A program made the position numbers and the translations under genes. DNA of 10,163 bases from Anaerolineae bacterium. Lineage in GTDB: Bacteria > Chloroflexota > Anaerolineae > Aggregatilineales > UBA3940. Location of the stretch: assembly GCA_016926985.1 (NCBI GenBank), contig JAFGNO010000186.1, forward strand, positions 1 to 10,163, written 5' to 3'. Every line of letters begins with the position of its first letter. Positions within the stretch are counted from its first letter, which is position 1. Under the pieces are notes generated by a model. That model was given only the letters and a program-made list of their open reading frames with translations. It made no database searches and was not told the origin of the DNA. Shown in pieces: positions 5,943-10,163 of the stretch.

Positions 5943-7883
5943 ATGACTCAAAAAGTGTACCACAAAACACTCCTTACACAGCTTCCGGCAACAGTGCTGG
6001 TTGTTCTGTTCTTTCTACAATCACTCAGGGCGCTGGCCGGTGGATATGCCCGGGTGCTGGGGGAGGGGGATGTTCCTGGCCCCAATTTCATAGGCTCGCT
6101 GATTGTTCTACTGGCAGGGATGGTTGTGGTCGCAGCGATCCCGCGCCTGGATCGTGTGAGCATCGCGGTATCAATCATTGGCCTGGTTGCAAGCCGGGTT
6201 TTCTATGCGATTCATATCCCGGGGGGGGATTCATATTTTCTGGCTTCTTCAATTGTCTTTGTCCTGCTATACCTGACGTCCATCAGCAATCGCAGCAGGG
6301 ATACCCTGCTCAATGGGCTGATTCTGGGGTTGCTGGTCGACGTGCTTCTCAGAGCCTACAACACCTACGATCCAGCGTTGAGAACTGATTTACAGTTCAG
6401 ATTAAATGGTCACACTTACAACGTTTCCTGGCTGGGTATCCAAATTGCGTTATCAATTGGGTTGGTGGGGGCTGCACATTTGGGGCGCACTGTAGATCGT
6501 GATGGCGAAGGCCCGTTTCGATTTTCTATCTGGTCTGGACTGGCTTTTGGCGTGCTGTTGGCGTTTGAAGTGATATTTGGCACTAATCCATCCTATATAT
6601 CGCATCTAACAAGAGTACCAACTCTGCCGGTTGTCCCCTGGATCGTTCTGGCGACCTGCCTGCCGCTGCTGGTGGTGATTAAGCGTGGCTTCAGCGCCTT
6701 GCTGCGGGCGTTTGATATAGGAATGCGCGCCTGGATCTGGTTTCTCTTGCTTGTGTTGGCTTCTGTGATCGGGTTCCGTATTCCGGGAATCGCTGGGGCC
6801 GCCGGGCTGCTTTTTGGGCAGTTTATTATTGTGATGACCTTCTGGTTCATTGGAAAACCGGGGGACTCCTCAGTTATTGTGCGGAATAATATTCCATTCA
6901 GTTTGTGCGCGATAATTGCCATTTTTATTGTGGTTGTATACAGCTTCACGACAAATCCGCCGGGATTTCTGTCCTGGATGGACGGGCAGGGCCTTGTCAT
7001 GATAATGGTGTCAGCAGTTTTGCTGATTCCTGGCATGGCCGCTCTCAGGAGTGAGGACCTGTGGGAACTGAGCGTATCGGAAGGGGGTGGCAGGCCGTTT
7101 CCATTGGTTGTTATGGTTGCTACATCGCTGGTGGTGCTTGTGGTATCGTTACCGACAGATCATCCAGCTCCGCCGGCTGTGCCAATCACGGTAGCCTCAT
7201 ACAATATGAACGGCGGATACGGTGAGGACGGCGATTTTGCCCTTGAGGCGGTGTCCAGGGCAGTTATTGACAGTGGCGCTGATGTGCTTGTGCTGCATGA
7301 TATTACCTCTGGCTTTGTCTCGGGTTACGGTGTCGATCAGGCGCTTTTCCTATCCAGGCGAACCGGGATGCACTATGTTTACAGTGCTATAGGAGGACAG
7401 GGTTTGACGGGCGAGGCCATACTGTCCAGGTGGCCCTTCCAGGCAGTGGCCGGTCGTGCTGATACAGGGGTATCCACTGATTCCGGCGCACTGGCAGTCA
7501 CGATTAACCCCGGGCAGGGTTATCCGCCAATCAGACTCGTTACTGCAGTGGTTGGGGACGATTTGGCTGCCGATAGCCAAACAATCATGATGGCTCAGTT
7601 TGCTGAGCTATATGCAAACCAGAGCGCGGTTGTGTATATTGTCGTGATCAATGAAGGGGCGGGCGATTCGTTTGTGGAATTGGCATCTGGTCAGGGCGGG
7701 TTTGTTGAGCCCCACATAATGACTGGCGACTCTGCACTGCTTACCTATCCTGCTGGCAGCCCGGAAAGGCAGGATAGTTATATCCTTGTGCGTGGGGTGC
7801 TTCCAGTTTCGACCAATGTTGTGGAAATTGAGGGGGCCGTATACAGGATGCAGACAGTTCTGCTGGATTGGACAGACACGTAG
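5943..7883 (+). CDS. Polytopic membrane protein with degenerate endonuclease/exonuclease/phosphatase (EEP) domain, Cwh43/PGAP2IP-like
   Basis: A 646-residue protein. Residues 14-400 hold about 13 hydrophobic helices; residues 416-646 form an EEP-like alpha/beta domain recognised by ASYNMNGG (Asn421), SGADVLVLHD (447-453) and GEAILSRWPF (490-499). The arrangement of many helices followed by an EEP domain resembles eukaryotic Cwh43/PGAP2IP, which act in GPI-lipid remodelling, and similar bacterial proteins. The catalytic set is damaged: the metal-binding Glu of LQE is Asp453, the His expected after the VTAVV strand (533-537) is missing, the GDxN motif reads VVIN (Asn570 kept, Asp lost), and there is no terminal SDH. 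It is therefore probably not a standard nuclease or phosphatase, and may be a pseudoenzyme or a lipid- or glycan-binding membrane protein. The ATG at 5943 has only a weak ribosome site. It is divergent from the amidohydrolase gene and converges on rnc. The function is unknown. Confidence 0.82.
   Translation: MTQKVYHKTLLTQLPATVLVVLFFLQSLRALAGGYARVLGEGDVPGPNFIGSLIVLLAGMVVVAAIPRLDRVSIAVSIIGLVASRVFYAIHIPGGDSYFLASSIVFVLLYLTSISNRSRDTLLNGLILGLLVDVLLRAYNTYDPALRTDLQFRLNGHTYNVSWLGIQIALSIGLVGAAHLGRTVDRDGEGPFRFSIWSGLAFGVLLAFEVIFGTNPSYISHLTRVPTLPVVPWIVLATCLPLLVVIKRGFSALLRAFDIGMRAWIWFLLLVLASVIGFRIPGIAGAAGLLFGQFIIVMTFWFIGKPGDSSVIVRNNIPFSLCAIIAIFIVVVYSFTTNPPGFLSWMDGQGLVMIMVSAVLLIPGMAALRSEDLWELSVSEGGGRPFPLVVMVATSLVVLVVSLPTDHPAPPAVPITVASYNMNGGYGEDGDFALEAVSRAVIDSGADVLVLHDITSGFVSGYGVDQALFLSRRTGMHYVYSAIGGQGLTGEAILSRWPFQAVAGRADTGVSTDSGALAVTINPGQGYPPIRLVTAVVGDDLAADSQTIMMAQFAELYANQSAVVYIVVINEGAGDSFVELASGQGGFVEPHIMTGDSALLTYPAGSPERQDSYILVRGVLPVSTNVVEIEGAVYRMQTVLLDWTDT
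6210..6236 (+). repeat. G8 homopolymer flanked by 8-bp direct repeats
   Basis: Two copies of ATTCATAT (6210-6217 and 6229-6236) flank CCC followed by eight G (6221-6228), inside the membrane-protein gene near codons 90-98. Slippage in the G run, or a 19-bp deletion between the repeats, would shift the reading frame early in the protein. It may be chance or a phase-variable site. Confidence 0.6.
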
Positions 7884-7912
7884 GCTTTTTGTTCCCCGCC
7901 CGGCTAAAAAAT

Positions 7913-8626
7913 CTATGGAGATTGGCTTTCGGCGCGGAAATGCATCAGGGCTTGCAGCGCAGCTGACTGGGCGGCAAGCTGTTTGCTCGGTCCGACTCCA
8001 GTGGCAATGATATTGTCATTGATCACTACAGCTACTGTAAATTCCTTGGCGTGGTCTGGCCCTTTACTGCCTACAGTGAGGTAGGTTGGAGTGGAGTCAA
8101 GATGGGCTTGTGCCCACTCCTGCAGCTGGCTTTTTGCATCCTTTTCCAGTGATAGACGAAGTATATCCTCAAGCGCTGCCTCCATTAAGGGTGTGACGAA
8201 TATCCGGACAGCTGCAAATCCCTGGTCAAGATATAAGGCGCCTACTACCGCTTCAAAAGCGTCACACAGGTTGCTGATCCGTTGCCTGCCGCCGGTGCTT
8301 TCTTCCCCCTTACCCAGCAACAGGAATTGATCGATCCGGCATTCCTGAGCAAATCGGGCAAGAGTCTCAGTCCTGACCAGCGCTGCGCGGAGTTGTGTTA
8401 ACCTTCCTTCAGCCTCATCCGGGTAGCGTTCATACAGCAGTTCGCCACTGATGAAGTCCAGTACGGCGTCTCCCAGAAATTCCATGCGCTGGTTATGAAT
8501 GAGTTGAACGCTTTGCTGTTCGTTTGCGTAAGAAGGGTGGGTGAAAGCCTGCTTGAGCAGGGCCTTATCTGTAAAATTGAGTCGGTTAGTCTCTTCGAAA
8601 TGCTGGAAGTTGATATCCTGTGCCAC
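7913..8626 (-). CDS. rnc: Ribonuclease III
   Basis: A 237-residue double-strand-specific endoribonuclease of normal length, which processes rRNA precursors and structured mRNAs. The N-terminal catalytic domain (about residues 5-150) has the signature QRMEFLGDAVLDF with metal/catalytic Glu49 and Asp53, and CDAFEAVVGALYLD with Asp122 and Glu125. A double-stranded RNA-binding domain follows (about 160-232), with KSQLQEWAQ and the basic end GPSKQLAAQSAALQAL. Family members usually have Glu at the first signature position; here it is Gln46. All four core acidic residues are intact. I place the start at GTG 8626-8624: GAGGG lies eight bases upstream, and this leaves a 4-base gap after the fabF stop. 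The longest frame would begin at TTG 8641, which has no ribosome site and overlaps fabF. It is probably co-transcribed and translationally linked with fabF. Confidence 0.93.
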   Translation of the reverse strand: MAQDINFQHFEETNRLNFTDKALLKQAFTHPSYANEQQSVQLIHNQRMEFLGDAVLDFISGELLYERYPDEAEGRLTQLRAALVRTETLARFAQECRIDQFLLLGKGEESTGGRQRISNLCDAFEAVVGALYLDQGFAAVRIFVTPLMEAALEDILRLSLEKDAKSQLQEWAQAHLDSTPTYLTVGSKGPDHAKEFTVAVVINDNIIATGVGPSKQLAAQSAALQALMHFRAESQSP

Positions 8627-8630
8627 CGAA

Positions 8631-9860
8631 CTAACCCTCAAAATTGCTGAATATCAGGGCTGAATTATGCCCTCCAAACCCAAAAGAATTGCTCAGAACC
8701 TGTCGGACAGGATATTCGCGCGCTGTGTTCGGGACATAGTCAAGATCGCATTCGGGATCGGGTTCATTATAGTTTATTGTTGGAGGAACAGCATTATCCT
8801 CAATGGCTTTAACCGCAAACACGGCTTCAAGCGCAGCGGATGCTCCCATCAGGTGCCCGGTCATGCTTTTGGTCGAGCTGATTGGAATAGAATAGGCAGC
8901 CTGCCCAAGGGCCTGTTTGAGTGATTTGGTTTCAGCAGCATCATTCAATAGGGTTCCGGTGCCATGGGCATTGACGTAGTCGATATCTTCGGGGTTGAGA
9001 TGTGCATCGGTCAGCGCGCGGTTTATGGCGATAGCGCTCCCGGAGCCATCTTCACTTGGTGCTGTAATATGAAATGCGTCTGCCGATATGCCATAACCGG
9101 ACAATTCGGCAAGGATCGTGGCGCCACGCAATCTGGCGTGGTCAAGCGATTCGAGGACAAGCACTGCTGAGCCTTCCCCCATGATCAGGCCATCCCGGTC
9201 GCGGCTGAACGGGGAGGGAGTCTGAGTGGTTTTTTGTGAATAAGCACCAATCTGTTGGAACGCTGAAATCCCAAAAAGAGTGATCCCCGACTCAGCCCCA
9301 CCGGCAATCATGACGTCAACAATCCCAGACCGGATGAACTGTGAGGCGACTCCGATACCATCGGAAGCGCTCGCGCAGGCGGATGTCACGCAGAATGAGG
9401 GGCCCTGAAGGCCGTATTTGATGCTGATATGGCTTGATGCGCCATTGGTCATGATCTGCGGGATAGCAAATGGGCTGAGCCGTCGGGGACCTTCGTTGTA
9501 GAGCTTGATGGTTTCGTCTTCAATAGCACGCAACCCACCCACACCGCTGCAAACAGCCACGCCGATCCGCGTTCTATTGCTGTCTGATATTTCCAGGCCG
9601 CTTTTCGTCAGGGCCTCTTGCGCCGCAATCAATGCCAGCCATTGATATCGATCAAGCCGCCGCACCTCGCGCCGGTCAAGATACTGCGTGGGATCCAGGT
9701 TTTTAACTTCTGCCGCAACCTTGTTAGGCAGCGCGGAATCGTCGAACAAAGTGATTGGCCCGGCACCGGATCGTCCGTTGAGAGCCGCTTGCCAGTTTTC
9801 TGCAACGGAATGGCCCAGGGAAGATATAGCTCCCATCCCGGTTATGACAACGCGTTTCAT
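8631..9860 (-). CDS. fabF: 3-oxoacyl-[acyl-carrier-protein] synthase II
   Basis: A 409-residue condensing enzyme, the usual FabF length. It joins malonyl-ACP to a growing acyl-ACP in fatty-acid elongation in the cytoplasm. The thiolase-fold active site is complete: nucleophile Cys162 in TSACASASDGIG, His299 in NAHGTGT, Lys331 in STKSMTGH and His336 in TGHLMGAS. The C-terminal SNSFGFGGHNSAL is also characteristic. The start is ATG at 9860 (MKRVVITGMG, the standard FabF beginning), with a G-rich site five bases upstream; the longer frame from TTG 9887 adds nine atypical residues. rnc follows after 4 bases. The acyl-carrier-protein gene that often precedes fabF is not next to it; a moaD-like gene ends 121 bases upstream. 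A polyketide-type synthase is unlikely given the length and lack of partner genes. Confidence 0.96.
   Translation of the reverse strand: MKRVVITGMGAISSLGHSVAENWQAALNGRSGAGPITLFDDSALPNKVAAEVKNLDPTQYLDRREVRRLDRYQWLALIAAQEALTKSGLEISDSNRTRIGVAVCSGVGGLRAIEDETIKLYNEGPRRLSPFAIPQIMTNGASSHISIKYGLQGPSFCVTSACASASDGIGVASQFIRSGIVDVMIAGGAESGITLFGISAFQQIGAYSQKTTQTPSPFSRDRDGLIMGEGSAVLVLESLDHARLRGATILAELSGYGISADAFHITAPSEDGSGSAIAINRALTDAHLNPEDIDYVNAHGTGTLLNDAAETKSLKQALGQAAYSIPISSTKSMTGHLMGASAALEAVFAVKAIEDNAVPPTINYNEPDPECDLDYVPNTAREYPVRQVLSNSFGFGGHNSALIFSNFEG
8635..8639 (-). promoter_or_regulatory. Shine-Dalgarno site of rnc within the last codons of fabF
   Basis: GAGGG on the minus strand, formed by the final Glu-Gly codons of fabF and lying eight bases before the GTG at 8626. 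It decides the rnc start and suggests that ribosomes finishing fabF reload on rnc. Confidence 0.6.
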
Positions 9861-9865
9861 GAATG

Positions 9866-9870
9866 CCCCC
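9866..9870 (-). promoter_or_regulatory. Shine-Dalgarno-like site of fabF
   Basis: GGGGG on the minus strand, five bases before the ATG at 9860. It is G-rich rather than canonical AGGAGG, but with the conserved N-terminus it supports the ATG over the upstream TTG. Confidence 0.45.
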
Positions 9871-9921
9871 ACACAAATAACCCCCAAAATTGCTCACGTT
9901 TATGCTTTGTTTAATGTAGTG

Positions 9922-9927
9922 ATTGTA
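9922..9927 (-). promoter_or_regulatory. Candidate -10 box upstream of fabF
   Basis: TACAAT on the minus strand matches TATAAT at five of six bases and would start transcription near 9915, about 55 bases before fabF. No convincing -35 box is seen, so fabF might instead be read through from moaD. Confidence 0.25.
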
Positions 9928-9961
9928 CGCACGTCCTGAAAAAATGCATGTAACTGGATTA

Positions 9962-9977
9962 GAAGCGCTGGCGCTTC
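9962..9977 (-). terminator. Small hairpin just after the moaD-like gene, possible weak terminator
   Basis: GAAGCG and CGCTTC pair around a four-base loop, five bases beyond the moaD stop codon. In the minus-strand transcript a run of six T follows only about 18 bases later, so it does not fit a classic intrinsic terminator. It may attenuate read-through into fabF or protect the mRNA end. Confidence 0.35.
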
Positions 9978-9981
9978 AGTT

Positions 9982-10163
9982 CTATCCTCCGCTGACTGGT
10001 GGAAACAGCCCGATTTCGTCGCCGTCTTGAACGATTTGTTCGCCGTTTGCATACTCATGGTTGATAGCAACAAGAACAGAGCTTAAAGGACCTGAAAGGG
10101 CCGGATAAAGCACCTTGAGATGGTCCAGTAGCGCTTGAACGGTTATTGGCTCCCGGAGTTCAA
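9982..10163 (-). CDS. moaD: MoaD/ThiS-family sulfur-carrier protein, C-terminal part (5' end outside window)
   Basis: The last 59 codons and TAG stop of a small beta-grasp protein; the start lies beyond base 10163. The visible residues include VQALLDHLKVLYPAL, SVLVAINHEYANG, and the end DGDEIGLFPPVSGG. The FPPVSGG tail with its C-terminal Gly-Gly is diagnostic of MoaD, the small subunit of molybdopterin synthase. That Gly-Gly is activated by adenylation and carries a thiocarboxylate that supplies sulfur to the molybdopterin dithiolene. Full MoaD proteins are about 80-95 residues, so some 20-35 residues are missing. The partner moaE is not visible here. A MoaD-like carrier for another sulfur pathway (for example a CysO/ThiS-type protein) is possible, though the Phe-Pro-Pro-Val tail favours MoaD. 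Confidence 0.88.
   Translation of the reverse strand, partial: ELREPITVQALLDHLKVLYPALSGPLSSVLVAINHEYANGEQIVQDGDEIGLFPPVSGG

Noticed and set aside
5875..5970. 32-codon N-terminal extension of the amidohydrolase gene, starting at 5970
   Set aside because: The family begins with a short strand like the one after the ATG at 5874, a strong GGAGGGG lies just before that ATG, and the longer form would overlap the divergent gene start at 5943.
6593..7036. Minus-strand open frame of 147 codons within the membrane protein
   Set aside because: It is antisense to hydrophobic helices, and no family resemblance or ribosome site was seen.
7884..7912. Possible bidirectional terminator between the membrane-protein gene and rnc
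   Set aside because: TTTTT and AAAAAA runs flank a GC-rich centre, but the only stem is A-T pairing around a loop of about 15 bases; there is no GC stem before the T run on either strand.
9861..9887. Longer fabF start at TTG 9887
   Set aside because: It adds nine atypical residues before the conserved FabF N-terminus; the ATG at 9860 has the expected sequence and a G-rich ribosome site.
1..10163. CRISPR arrays, tRNA or rRNA genes, insertion sequences, phage or toxin-antitoxin genes
   Set aside because: No spaced repeats, cloverleaf-like sequences, transposase motifs or terminal inverted repeats were seen; almost all sequence is accounted for by chromosomal-style genes.

Overview
The window carries seven protein-coding genes, two of them cut by the window edges. 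I see no RNA genes, insertion sequences, phage genes or CRISPR arrays. Base composition looks moderately GC-rich and even throughout, with no sign of a foreign insert. The gene styles suggest a bacterium of the phylum Chloroflexota, probably Anaerolineae-like: a membrane-tethered GH3 protein with a Pro/Thr linker, a short Ser/Thr kinase paired with an FHA regulator, and a polytopic protein ending in an exonuclease/phosphatase-like domain. That placement is inference from architecture, not from a marker gene.

Layout, left to right: (1) 1-2088 (+), the C-terminal part of an exported, membrane-anchored GH3-family glycosidase with an Ig-like domain. (2) 2065-3069 (-), a Ser/Thr protein kinase with one C-terminal membrane helix, overlapping the GH3 gene tail-to-tail by 24 bp. 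(3) 3192-3857 (+), an FHA domain fused to an OmpR/PhoB-type winged helix, transcribed divergently from the kinase across about 120 bp that seem to hold two overlapping promoters. (4) 3904-5874 (-), an MTA/SAH-deaminase-like amidohydrolase fused to a C-terminal CYTH-like domain. (5) 5943-7883 (+), a membrane protein with about 13 helices and a degenerate endonuclease/exonuclease/phosphatase domain, in the style of Cwh43/PGAP2IP. (6) 7913-8626 (-), rnc (RNase III). (7) 8631-9860 (-), fabF (beta-ketoacyl-ACP synthase II). (8) 9982-10163 (-), the 3' end of a moaD-like sulfur-carrier gene.

The clearest functional unit is the kinase with the FHA/winged-helix protein: the kinase could phosphorylate itself or a partner, the FHA domain could read the phosphothreonine, and the winged helix could turn this into transcription, much as PknH and EmbR do in mycobacteria. 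fabF and rnc are 4 bp apart and probably co-transcribed; they are housekeeping genes. The most unusual protein is the deaminase-CYTH fusion, which joins a purine-nucleoside deaminase fold to a triphosphate-binding tunnel fold in one chain. Transcription direction switches five times in about 8 kb, so most genes here are probably single units. Four start codons were moved from the longest possible reading frame on Shine-Dalgarno or family evidence, or confirmed as non-ATG.
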